Shown in pieces: positions 1 through 5,735 of a DNA stretch of 15,019 nucleotides. The notes below the pieces were generated by a model that saw nothing but the letters and a program-made list of their open reading frames with translations, was not told where the DNA came from and ran no database searches. Source of the stretch: Ruminococcus flavefaciens. Lineage in GTDB: Bacteria; Bacillota; Clostridia; Oscillospirales; Ruminococcaceae. Within the stretch, counting starts at the first letter, position 1. Every line of letters begins with the position of its first letter. A program made the position numbers and the translations under genes. The stretch lies in NCBI GenBank assembly GCA_002371825.1, contig DFHF01000023.1, forward strand, positions 1-15,019. Direction: 5' to 3'.

Positions 1-46
1 CCTGCGCATTACGAATGCGCTGCTCTACCAACTGAGCTATTCCAGC
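1..46 (-). tRNA. tRNA-Thr (CGU anticodon), 5' part only, cut by window edge
   Basis: Read on the minus strand from 46 downward the sequence gives a 7-base acceptor strand (GCTGGAA), TA, a D stem GCTC/GAGC around the loop AGTTGGTA, and an anticodon stem GCGCA/TGCGC around TTCGTAA. The anticodon is CGT (plus-strand positions 11-13), which reads the threonine codon ACG. Everything 3' of the start of the variable loop lies outside the window, so the T arm and CCA end cannot be checked. The D stem and acceptor strand differ from those of the neighbouring tRNA-like repeats and look like a normal tRNA, so this is probably the intact parent gene. Confidence 0.82.
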
Positions 47-152
47 GTTAAATATTTAATTTTATGTAAGGATTTGCACGGCTGTCGCTTTATAATCAGT
101 CCGAGACCTGCGCATTACGAATGCGCTGCACTACCAACTGTGCTACACTAGC
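47..152 (-). repeat. tRNA-like repeat unit 1 (CGU anticodon loop kept)
   Basis: The tRNA-like part starts at 152 on the minus strand with GCTAGTG. The D stem is GCAC/GTGC and the anticodon stem is GCGCA/TGCGC with CGT at 117-119. The D stem differs from the parental GCTC/GAGC by a paired change that keeps base pairing. The 3' tail (plus strand 61-108) lacks a TTCGA T loop and a partner for the acceptor strand, so it is unlikely to be a functional tRNA. Confidence 0.8.
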
Positions 153-258
153 ATTATTAAATTTTTAAATTGTAAGGTGCTGCACAACTGTCGCTTTATT
201 TTCAGTCCGAGACCTGCGCATTACGAATGCGCTGCACTACCAACTGTGCTACACTAGC
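153..258 (-). repeat. tRNA-like repeat unit 2 (CGU anticodon loop kept)
   Basis: This unit is nearly identical in its tRNA-like part to unit 1 and exactly 106 bases from it (5' end at 258, anticodon at 223-225). The tail has the GAAAATAAAGC variant instead of GATTATAAAGC, and GTTGTGCAGC instead of GCCGTGCAAA. Confidence 0.8.
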
Positions 259-365
259 ATATTAAATTTTTGAATTTTGTAAGGTGCTGCACGGCTGTCG
301 CTTTATAATCAGTCCGAGACCTGCTCATTACGAATGAGCTGCACTACCAACTGTGCTACACAAGC
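259..365 (-). repeat. tRNA-like repeat unit 3 (compensated anticodon stem)
   Basis: The 5' end is at 365 (GCTTGTG) and the anticodon at 330-332. Compared with units 1 and 2 the anticodon stem has changed from GCGCA/TGCGC to GCTCA/TGAGC, so both strands changed and pairing is kept. The D stem is GCAC/GTGC. The tail carries the GATTATAAAGC variant. Confidence 0.8.
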
Positions 366-576
366 ATATTAAATTTTTGAATTTGTAAGGTGCTGCACAA
401 CTGTCGCTTTATTTTCAGTCCGAGACCTGCTCATTGTCGGTCAGAAATAAGTCGCACTGCTTCGCTTTCGCTCTCATTGCTCCATATTTCTTCCCTTCGC
501 AGACTCCCTTCATCTGCCACCGGCAGCGGTCGTCTGCTCAGCAAATTCGCTGTACGGGGAGCTGTACTACACAAGC
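366..576 (-). repeat. Expanded tRNA-like repeat unit 4, structured insertion in the anticodon arm
   Basis: The unit has the same tail and acceptor-like end as unit 3, but the anticodon loop region is replaced by about 105 extra bases (about 435-550). The D-arm position reads GTAC/GTAC around AGCTCCCC, so a 4-bp stem is still possible with a new sequence. The insert can fold: GCAGAC (499-504) pairs with GTCTGC (532-537), enclosing CTGCC (514-518) with GGCAG (522-526), and it contains a GC-GAAA-GC tetraloop motif at 464-471. Origin unknown. Confidence 0.75.
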
Positions 577-789
577 ATTATTAAATTTTTGAATTTGTAA
601 GGTGCTGCACTGGTTGTCGCTTTATTTTCAGTCTGAGACCTGCTCATTGTCGGTCAGAAATAAGTCGCACTGTATCGCTTACGCTCGCATTGCTCCATAT
701 TTCTTCCCTTCGCAGACTCCCTTCATCTGCCACCGGCAGCGGTCGTCTGCTCAGCAAATTCGCTGTACGGGGAGCTGTACTACACAAGC
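577..789 (-). repeat. Expanded tRNA-like repeat unit 5
   Basis: This unit lies 213 bases from unit 4 and is almost identical to it. The visible differences in the insert cluster in one short stretch (671-690 here, 458-477 in unit 4), where the tetraloop reads GTAA instead of GAAA; both fit the GNRA pattern. The rest of the insert, including the nested hairpins, is unchanged. Confidence 0.75.
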
Positions 790-885
790 ATTATTAAATT
801 TTTGAATTTGTAAGGTGCTGCACTGGTTGTCGCTTTATTTTCAGTCCGAGACCTGCTCATTATCGGTCAGAAATAAGCCGCAAAA
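790..885 (-). repeat. Truncated tRNA-like repeat unit 6
   Basis: The unit contains the AT-rich spacer, the conserved tail and the first 20 or so bases of the insert seen in units 4 and 5 (TCGGTCAGAAATAAG, about 868-882), then loses similarity. It marks the right boundary of the array next to the acetyltransferase gene. Confidence 0.65.
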
Positions 886-942
886 TAATGTTTTTAAATG
901 CCATAATCAAACCGGCATTACAGACTTTTTTAATACACACGA

Positions 943-1392
943 TCAGTTCAGTGTCCGGACAAAAAGCTGTTCATTTGAACCGTACACTGTCTCGATACTG
1001 CTGCATATCATTTCAAACCCGAACTTCTCATAGAGGCCACTCTCACCGCTGCAAACGTAAACTGCATTGAAACCAATATCGCCTGCGTAATTACAGGCAC
1101 TGTCTATCAGTTTGCCTGACAGACGCTGTCCACGGAAATCCTCATCAACGAATACAAATCCGATAAATGGTGAATACCCGCAGTTTTCCGGGAGCGCATC
1201 GTACCTGGTAAGAGTACAGAAGCCGATAACTCTGCCTTCTTCCTCTGCTGCAAACACCTTTTCCCAGCCCTGGAACTTACCCTCACGCATAAGCTGTGCA
1301 AGATATTTTCCGGCTCTCCAGGAACAATTTTCAGCACAAAAAATCGTCTTTTCCCAAAGGAACATATCCTCATTCAAAGCAGTGATCTTCAT
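943..1392 (-). CDS. GNAT-family N-acetyltransferase
   Basis: A 149-residue protein of the size of a single-domain GNAT acetyltransferase, which transfers an acetyl group from acetyl-CoA to an amine. The acetyl-CoA pyrophosphate-binding motif A is visible at residues 78-94 (IGFVFVDEDFRGQRLSGK; RGQRLSGK fits Q/RxxGxG/A with a serine variation), and the C-terminal GLYEKFGFE (119-127) is the usual last strand and helix. The N-terminal 40 residues are less typical, and the substrate cannot be told. The ATG at 1392 has a GGAGG ribosome binding site six bases upstream and its own promoter, so it is a single-gene unit. It ends about 60 bases from the tRNA-like array. Confidence 0.85.
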   Translation of the reverse strand: MKITALNEDMFLWEKTIFCAENCSWRAGKYLAQLMREGKFQGWEKVFAAEEEGRVIGFCTLTRYDALPENCGYSPFIGFVFVDEDFRGQRLSGKLIDSACNYAGDIGFNAVYVCSGESGLYEKFGFEMICSSIETVYGSNEQLFVRTLN

Positions 1393-1430
1393 CTGACCTC
1401 CGTGATATTGTATATCACAACATCATTTTA

Positions 1431-1459
1431 ATTATACAATACCCTCAGCAAAAAGTCAA
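1431..1459 (-). promoter_or_regulatory. Promoter of the GNAT gene
   Basis: Minus strand: TTGACT (1459-1454), 17-base spacer, TATAAT (1436-1431). This leaves about 35 bases of leader before the ATG at 1392. Confidence 0.8.
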
Positions 1460-1486
1460 GTGAAGTCTGACATTTTTTCTATTCAG

Positions 1487-1516
1487 AAAAATGCGGCAGA
1501 ACTATCTGCCGCATTT
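1487..1516 (-). terminator. Intrinsic terminator of the lipoprotein gene
   Basis: AATGCGGCAG (1490-1499) pairs perfectly with CTGCCGCATT (1506-1515) around a six-base loop; one further A-T pair extends the stem. On the minus strand it is followed by TTTTTC. It lies about 65 bases after the stop codon of the lipoprotein gene and just upstream of the GNAT promoter, so the two minus-strand units are insulated. Confidence 0.85.
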
Positions 1517-1580
1517 GCATATCATCATACTATATATGTTTCAGGAACAGTCTGTACGATCAATGTTATTTCTCCTGAGA

Positions 1581-2069
1581 TCACTCAGAAATATCAAAGG
1601 CTGCCTCAGAGTCATCTGAATAGGGAGTAAATTCGTCCACCTTTACAAGAGTTGCATAAGTCTGCTGCTCGTCCTCTTCGTCGCTCATATCAATTATAAG
1701 CTGATCGTCCTTATATTCAAATACGAAAGGTTCTGTCAGATCATCAAGTGAACCGCCGGAGAGCTGTATCTTATTCTCTTCAGTCTCCTCCCACTTAATG
1801 TCCTCTGGCTCTTCACTTGCTCCAAAAATGAAAGAGAAGAACTTGCCTTTATTCTCATCAAAAAGCTCTATCTGGAATAACGCACTTGCATCAGTCCCCA
1901 TGATATCCGTCATTACATCATTACCTTCAGTAATGCCTGTACACTGCCATTTACCCTCAAACTTGCTTTTTTCCTTTTCTGAAGATGATGAGGATGAATT
2001 CTTTCCGCAGCCTGCTGCAAAAGCAGAGACCATAATAAGTGCAGCTGATAAACTAATGATTTTTTTCAT
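1581..2069 (-). CDS. Small exported lipoprotein of unknown function
   Basis: A 162-residue protein with a lipoprotein signal peptide: MKK, a hydrophobic stretch, then the lipobox AAGC with the acylated cysteine at residue 21. The cysteine is followed by a serine-rich tether (GKNSSSSSSEKEK) typical of surface lipoproteins in this group. The rest (residues about 35-162) is acidic, with alternating short strands and an early FEGKWQCTG segment; that start resembles small beta-barrel lipoproteins that monitor or bind ligands, but no family can be named. Start chosen at ATG 2069, with AGGAGTG nine bases upstream and a consensus promoter at 2177-2205. It is a monocistronic unit with its own terminator. 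Confidence 0.8.
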   Translation of the reverse strand: MKKIISLSAALIMVSAFAAGCGKNSSSSSSEKEKSKFEGKWQCTGITEGNDVMTDIMGTDASALFQIELFDENKGKFFSFIFGASEEPEDIKWEETEENKIQLSGGSLDDLTEPFVFEYKDDQLIIDMSDEEDEQQTYATLVKVDEFTPYSDDSEAAFDISE

Positions 2070-2176
2070 GGAATGCTCACTCCTGTATAATAATGCTTAT
2101 GCTCCGGCTGTCATCTTTTGTGATAAAGATACCCCACAGCACAGAACATACTTCCGTTTTCTTTCCGGCAGTGAAT

Positions 2177-2205
2177 ATTATAACACTGTTTTTTCAGCTT
2201 GTCAA
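2177..2205 (-). promoter_or_regulatory. Consensus promoter of the lipoprotein gene
   Basis: Minus strand: TTGACA (2205-2200), 17-base spacer, TATAAT (2182-2177). It matches the SigA consensus at all 12 positions. The leader is about 100 bases; no riboswitch was recognised in it. The surrounding stretch 2206-2432 shows no supportable gene. Confidence 0.85.
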
Positions 2206-2432
2206 TTACAAAACAATCACAAATACAGAAAGAAACAGCTCTCTGATCCTGCCGTAGGATAAGCTCCAACAGCTTTCCTGTCCTTCTGTACTGCACCTGA
2301 CTTTCTCGTTTCAGCTTCATTATTCCAAGGCAGGTCTGCATATTCTTGCACAGCAAACTGTCCGCCACCGGCGTACAAGCGTATTCACCAAAAAAACAAA
2401 ACTATCCCTGCCTAATTTTGGCTTTCTGTCAA

Positions 2433-2461
2433 TTGATTTTATTGCCATTTTGGAATATAAT
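2433..2461 (+). promoter_or_regulatory. Promoter of the aspartate kinase gene
   Basis: TTGATT (2433-2438), 17-base spacer, TATAAT (2456-2461). The transcript would start near 2468 and have a leader of about 80 bases. Confidence 0.75.
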
Positions 2462-2505
2462 TTATATTGTGACAAAAATAACAATGTATTCAGTGGTATA
2501 TCCGC

Positions 2506-2533
2506 CTGTCCTCGGGGACAGATAAATTTTTTT
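2506..2533 (+). promoter_or_regulatory. Leader hairpin plus T run before the aspartate kinase gene, possible weak attenuator
   Basis: CTGTCC (2506-2511) pairs with GGACAG (2516-2521) around TCGG; after five bases comes a run of seven T (2527-2533) that leads directly into the ribosome binding site. The short stem and the gap before the T run make a real terminator uncertain. No lysine riboswitch or T-box fits in the short leader. Confidence 0.35.
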
Positions 2534-2548
2534 AAAGGAATGATGACA

Positions 2549-3883
2549 ATGTCAGATAAAGTTGTAAAATTCGGCGGAAGCAGCCTTGCTTCAGCAGAAC
2601 AGTTCAGAAAAGTTGCCGCTATCATCAACGGTGACCCTAAGAGAAAGTATGTCGTACCTTCTGCTCCCGGAAAAAGATTCTCCGACGATATCAAAGTAAC
2701 AGATATGCTCTATAAGTGCTGCGAGCTGGCCGGAAGCGGTGTTGATTTCACAGACGACTTCCAGCTCATCAAAGACAGATATAACGGCATTATCTCAGAA
2801 CTCGGCATAGATATGTCCCTCGATGAAGAATTCGACAGCATCACCAAGGAACTTAAGGCACGTCCTTCCAAGGACTTCGCTGCCAGCAGAGGTGAGTACC
2901 TTAACGGTAAGGTGCTTGCAAAATATCTGGGCTTCAATTTCGTTGACGCTGCCGACGTTATTGTTTTCGACACAAAGGGCTCACTCCTCCTGGATGAGAC
3001 TGTCAAGGCTGTAAGAGAAAGGCTCAGCAGCCTCGATAACGCTGTTATCCCCGGATTCTACGGAAAAACTACTGAGGGATATATCAAGACCTTCTCAAGA
3101 GGCGGCTCAGATGTTACAGGCTCTATCATCGCAAATGCTGTAAGAGCTGAGATATACGAGAACTGGACAGACGTTTCAGGCTTCCTCGTTGCTGACCCGA
3201 GAATAGTTGAGAACCCCGATGTGATCGAGGTGATCACTTACCGTGAGCTCCGTGAGCTGGCTTATATGGGCGCTTCCGTTCTCCATGAGGACGCTATCTT
3301 CCCTGTACGCTCCGCAGGTATCCCGATAAATATCAGAAACACTAACCGTCCCGAGGATGCCGGTACTATGATCGTTTCCGATGACTACAACTTCAGCAGA
3401 GAGTCCATAAAGCACACTATCACCGGTATCGCCGGCAAGAAGGGCTTCAGCACTATCAATATTGAAAAGGCTATGATGAACAACGAGACCGGCTTCGGTA
3501 TGAAGGTGCTTCAGGTGCTCTTCAATAACGGCCTCTCCTTCGAGCATATGCCGTCCGGTATAGATACAATGAGCATCACTGTAAGCTCCGATAAGCTGGA
3601 CCCCGTTCGTGATAAGGTCATTGCTGAGCTCCGCAAGGCTGTTGCTCCTGACCATATCGAGATCGAGGACGGTATCGCTCTTCTCGCTGTTGTCGGCCGC
3701 AGAATGAAGAATACAAGAGGTACTGTTGCCCGCATCTTTGCTTCAATGGCTCATGCAAGAGTTAATGTAAAGATGATCGATCAGGGTTCAAGCGAGCTCA
3801 ATGTTATCATCGGTGTAAGCGAAAATGATCTCCCCGAAGCTATTAGACGTATATACGATATGTTCATTAATTCAGAGAAGTAA
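2549..3883 (+). CDS. lysC: Aspartate kinase (aspartokinase)
   Basis: Phosphorylates L-aspartate with ATP to 4-phospho-aspartate, the entry to lysine/diaminopimelate, threonine and methionine synthesis; cytosolic. The 444-residue length is normal for a monofunctional enzyme. The N-terminal kinase domain starts with KFGGSS at residues 7-12 and has the clostridial VVPSAPGKR segment near residue 40. Two C-terminal ACT domains follow (about residues 288-355 and 370-440; ITGIAGKKGFSTINIE and LLAVVGRRMKNTRGTVARIF), which normally bind the feedback inhibitor (lysine and/or threonine; which one is not visible). An in-frame ATG at 2450 exists, but AAAGGA at 2534-2539 is best spaced from ATG 2549 and the family start is MSDKVVKFGG; ATG 2540 and 2543 are too close. 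Monocistronic, with promoter and terminator. The symbol could equally be an isozyme name. Confidence 0.93.
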   Translation: MSDKVVKFGGSSLASAEQFRKVAAIINGDPKRKYVVPSAPGKRFSDDIKVTDMLYKCCELAGSGVDFTDDFQLIKDRYNGIISELGIDMSLDEEFDSITKELKARPSKDFAASRGEYLNGKVLAKYLGFNFVDAADVIVFDTKGSLLLDETVKAVRERLSSLDNAVIPGFYGKTTEGYIKTFSRGGSDVTGSIIANAVRAEIYENWTDVSGFLVADPRIVENPDVIEVITYRELRELAYMGASVLHEDAIFPVRSAGIPINIRNTNRPEDAGTMIVSDDYNFSRESIKHTITGIAGKKGFSTINIEKAMMNNETGFGMKVLQVLFNNGLSFEHMPSGIDTMSITVSSDKLDPVRDKVIAELRKAVAPDHIEIEDGIALLAVVGRRMKNTRGTVARIFASMAHARVNVKMIDQGSSELNVIIGVSENDLPEAIRRIYDMFINSEK

Positions 3884-3912
3884 TATACAGATCCAAAATA
3901 AGTCATTATGCT

Positions 3913-3949
3913 ATCCCTGTCTGCAAAAGGCAGGGATATTTTGTTATTT
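3913..3949 (+). terminator. Intrinsic terminator of the aspartate kinase gene
   Basis: ATCCCTGTCT (3913-3922) pairs with AGGCAGGGAT (3928-3937) with one G-T pair around a five-base loop, followed by ATTTTGTTATTT. Confidence 0.85.
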
Positions 3950-3956
3950 AAGAGCA

Positions 3957-3985
3957 TTGACTTTCAGCCGTAAATATGCTATCCT
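3957..3985 (+). promoter_or_regulatory. Promoter of the thioesterase gene
   Basis: TTGACT (3957-3962), 17-base spacer, TATCCT (3980-3985), just after the preceding terminator and about 50 bases before the ATG. Confidence 0.65.
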
Positions 3986-4032
3986 TTTATTGGGTGAACG
4001 GTACTCAAACACTGTATAAGGAGAGCATTGCT

Positions 4033-4470
4033 ATGAAGACATTAAAGCCATACGAAAGAAGTGTATTCTACTACGAAACCGACAAAATGAGCATAGTACA
4101 TCATTCAAATTACGTCAGGATCTTTGGTGAAGCACGAATAGACCTTCTGAGACAGCTCGGCTTTCCTCTTGAAACCGTGGAAAAGGACGGCGCTTCGCTC
4201 CATACCATTTCAGTACACAGCGAGTTCAAACGCCCCCTTGTGTTTGCTGAACCATTTGCTGTATATACCGTAATAACAAATGTCAACGAGGAAACCTTTG
4301 AAATTGGATATCGCATAGTAAGCCGTAAGACCGGCCAGATCAGCGTAACAGGAAATTCCGTTCAGTGCTTTGCCGGCAATGAACTTGACCCCATTACCCT
4401 GAGTGATGTTTCCGAGGCACTTTCCGCGAGACTCAAAGAATATATCGGATGCGAGGCCTCCGATAATTGA
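4033..4470 (+). CDS. Acyl-CoA thioesterase, 4-hydroxybenzoyl-CoA thioesterase (hotdog) family
   Basis: A 145-residue single hotdog-fold protein. The family signature is clear near the N terminus: YETDKMSIVHHSNYVRIFGEAR, with the catalytic-type aspartate D17, the HHSNY loop at 23-27 and E33 on the central helix. Such enzymes hydrolyse acyl-CoA thioesters; in this YbgC/FcbC-like group the substrate is usually a short or aromatic acyl-CoA, which cannot be decided here. ATG 4033 is chosen because AAGGAG (4018-4023) is nine bases upstream; the longer frame from 3976 would start inside the promoter. It is transcribed alone and stops just before the T-box promoter, with no clear terminator between. 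Confidence 0.88.
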   Translation: MKTLKPYERSVFYYETDKMSIVHHSNYVRIFGEARIDLLRQLGFPLETVEKDGASLHTISVHSEFKRPLVFAEPFAVYTVITNVNEETFEIGYRIVSRKTGQISVTGNSVQCFAGNELDPITLSDVSEALSARLKEYIGCEASDN

Positions 4471-4479
4471 ATTTTGCTC

Positions 4480-4508
4480 TTGACAAACAGGCAAATATGT
4501 GTTATCAT
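4480..4508 (+). promoter_or_regulatory. Promoter of the T-box/thrS operon
   Basis: TTGACA (4480-4485), 17-base spacer, TATCAT (4503-4508), starting nine bases after the thioesterase stop codon. Confidence 0.85.
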
Positions 4509-4514
4509 ATGTAC

Positions 4515-4751
4515 AATAAATGCAATTCTGTGACGAGGAAGGTATCATCCGCAGCGTCATCCCAGAGAGCAGCCGGCCGGTGCGAGACTGTATGACAAGG
4601 AGAAATACTCACCCCCTCTGAGTGCGCCCAATAAGCGCCGGATGCTCCCGTTAACGAGCCAATGAGATACGGAGCCTGTCTCCGTGTGAATCAGGGTGGA
4701 ACCACGAGCTATCGTCCCTTGTGCCTTAACTAAGGCATGAGGGGCTTTTTT
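4515..4751 (+). promoter_or_regulatory. T-box riboswitch leader (threonyl-tRNA sensing, inferred)
   Basis: The leader binds uncharged tRNA and switches a terminator to an antiterminator. Visible parts: stem I with the distal AG-bulge motif AGAGAG (4564-4569) and the apical GGTGCGAG (4579-4586), enclosed by GTCAT/ATGAC; further hairpins; the T-box sequence AGGGTGGAACCACG (4693-4706); and the terminator. The bulge TGGA would pair with a tRNA ending UCCA. Candidate threonine specifier codons on the 3' side of stem I are ACT and ACC in ATACTCACC (about 4605-4613); which one is presented needs a fold. Threonine specificity is inferred mainly from thrS downstream. The leader is followed directly by an unknown gene, not by thrS. 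Confidence 0.9.
4714..4751 (+). terminator. T-box-controlled terminator
   Basis: GTCCCT (4714-4719) pairs with AGGGGC (4740-4745), and inside it TGCCTT pairs with AAGGCA around AACT; six T follow (4746-4751). The 5' side is the usual partner in the competing antiterminator. Confidence 0.9.
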
Positions 4752-4773
4752 GTCCGCTTGAAGGGGAGGTGAA

Positions 4774-5154
4774 ATGTTGAGCAATATCGTATATAACGAA
4801 AAGGAAGAGGCCTTCGAGCTCCCGTATAAAATATGGGAGAATATGCAGACCGTCCGCTTCTATGTGGAGAACGAATCCGAAATAATGAATAACCTCTCAG
4901 CTATCGCACAGAAGCTCGCTAAGCTGGATGGAAGCCGCAAACATATAGCCTCCATGCTTATCAGCGATAATTACTATGAGGGCGGAGATACCGATACCCT
5001 CGCCAAAAACCTCTCCATCGAAAACGTCTATGTTGATATCGATGAGGATGAGATAGTTGTCTGTATCGATGTCGACAGCTTCGATGGCTATATGTCAGAC
5101 CCAATGCACATCGAACTCTTCGGCGACGATTTCGAGATAACCGGTACGGCTTGA
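4774..5154 (+). CDS. Acidic protein of unknown function, first gene after the T-box
   Basis: A 126-residue protein with no recognised family. It is strongly acidic, with a D/E-rich C-terminal half (VDIDEDEIVVCIDVDSFDGY) that alternates short hydrophobic and acidic stretches, as in small alpha/beta proteins. It has no signal peptide and no membrane segment. ATG 4774 has a strong GGGGAGG site at 4763-4769. It is the first coding region after the threonine T-box and overlaps the transposase start by one base (TGATG), so the two may be translationally coupled. The C-terminal layout loosely recalls small immunity-type or DUF2004/DUF2262-like proteins, but this is a guess. Whether its 3' end was altered when the transposase arrived cannot be told from one genome. 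Confidence 0.75.
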   Translation: MLSNIVYNEKEEAFELPYKIWENMQTVRFYVENESEIMNNLSAIAQKLAKLDGSRKHIASMLISDNYYEGGDTDTLAKNLSIENVYVDIDEDEIVVCIDVDSFDGYMSDPMHIELFGDDFEITGTA

Positions 5155-5705
5155 TGGACAGACCGGTGCGGAAGGATATACGTCTTAAAAATTTCGATTA
5201 TTCCAGAAATGGTACATATTTCATCACGGTTTGCACAAAAAATAAAATGTGTATCCTATGGGATAACAACGATAAATATAAGACGATACCAACAGAAAAC
5301 AATGACGTTTCCAATGTAGGGACGGCCATTGGCCGTCCGAATTGTAATGCCGGAAAAATTCTTTTATCAGAATATGGCAGATTTGCAAGGCAAGGATTAA
5401 TGAATATTCATGAGCATTACTCAATGGTATATGTTGATAAATATGTTATTATGCCAAATCATATCCACATGATCCTGAGGATCGATATGATGCCTGATCC
5501 TGGCGGACGGCCAATGGCCGTCCCTACAATATCACAGGTTATAAATCAATTTAAGGGCTGGGTATCTAAAAAATCCGGTTTCCCCATATGGCAGAGATCA
5601 TTTTATGACCGCATAATACGAAATGACAAGGAATTCGCCGATGTCTGGCAATACATCGAAAATAATCCGGTAAATTGGCAAAATGATGAATATTACGTCG
5701 GTTGA
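5154..5705 (+). CDS. REP-associated tyrosine transposase (RAYT, Y1/HUH family)
   Basis: A 183-residue single-strand DNA nuclease of the IS200/IS605-like Y1 superfamily; RAYTs cut and join REP hairpins through a tyrosine. Seen: the N-terminal NGTYFITVCT strand, the HUH motif in MPNHIHMIL (His at 103 and 105), the candidate catalytic tyrosine in RSFYDRIIRN (Tyr 151), and the usual C-terminal IENNPVNW. ATG 5154 overlaps the stop of the upstream gene; a TTG at 5151 also exists. The gene is visibly more AT-rich than thrS and lysC and uses other codons, a sign of transfer. It lies between the T-box and thrS without terminal repeats. Two REP-like palindromes lie inside it in frame, encoding GTAIGRP and GGRPMAVPT. 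All key residues are present, so it may be active. Confidence 0.92.
   Translation: MDRPVRKDIRLKNFDYSRNGTYFITVCTKNKMCILWDNNDKYKTIPTENNDVSNVGTAIGRPNCNAGKILLSEYGRFARQGLMNIHEHYSMVYVDKYVIMPNHIHMILRIDMMPDPGGRPMAVPTISQVINQFKGWVSKKSGFPIWQRSFYDRIIRNDKEFADVWQYIENNPVNWQNDEYYVG
5316..5339 (+). repeat. REP-like palindrome A inside the transposase gene (forward)
   Basis: GTAG (5316-5319) is followed by GGACGGCCATTGGCCGTCC (5320-5338), a 9-bp stem around a single base. The GTAG foot beside a hairpin is the hallmark of REP sequences recognised by TnpA-REP enzymes. In frame it encodes residues V-G-T-A-I-G-R-P. Confidence 0.8.
5504..5527 (-). repeat. REP-like palindrome B inside the transposase gene (inverted)
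   Basis: GGACGGCCAATGGCCGTCC (5505-5523) is followed by CTAC (5524-5527), the exact reverse complement of palindrome A including its GTAG foot. It encodes G-R-P-M-A-V-P-T between the HUH motif and the tyrosine helix. A and B form an inverted pair 165 bases apart. Confidence 0.8.
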
Positions 5706-5735
5706 CGCAATTATATTATAAAGGAGAATAATGCA

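Larger units (their letters stand above)
47..885 (-). repeat. Tandem array of about six tRNA-Thr-like degenerate units
   Basis: The array has head-to-tail units of 106, 106, 107, 211 and 213 bases plus a truncated sixth, all in the same orientation as the tRNA at 1-46. A unit, read on the minus strand, contains a tRNA-like 5' half (acceptor strand, D arm, anticodon arm), the variable-loop sequence AGGTC, then a conserved non-tRNA tail (GACTGAAAATAAAGC or GACTGATTATAAAGC, then CGACAG, then GTGCAGCACCTTAC) and an AT-rich spacer of about 25 bases. No T arm and no CACTAGC-like acceptor complement can be seen. Open reading frames crossing this region follow the repeats and are not supported as genes. 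Function is unknown. Confidence 0.85.

Noticed and set aside
435..550. Group I intron in the tRNA anticodon loop
   Set aside because: The block is far too short and shows no group I core; its host units are not complete tRNAs.
47..885. CRISPR array
   Set aside because: Units are 106-213 bases long, the repeated part covers most of each unit, there are no unique spacers, and no cas genes are near.
897..919. Terminator of the GNAT gene
   Set aside because: AATGCC/GGCATT can pair over an 11-base loop, but on the minus strand the following TTTAAAAAC is a poor T run, so it was not annotated as a terminator.
390..1070. Short plus-strand reading frames in the repeat region
   Set aside because: They follow the repeat copies, share the same peptide because the DNA is repeated, and have no good ribosome binding sites.
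2111..2376. Possible small minus-strand gene or gene remnant upstream of the lipoprotein
   Set aside because: The frame begins at a GTG without ribosome binding site and runs through the consensus promoter of the lipoprotein gene. A second open frame of about 50 codons is also present but has no start signal. A decayed fragment is possible but not supportable.
5703..5725. Separate promoter for thrS at TTGACG
   Set aside because: The only -10-like hexamers lie 5-10 bases away instead of about 17, so it cannot be a standard promoter.
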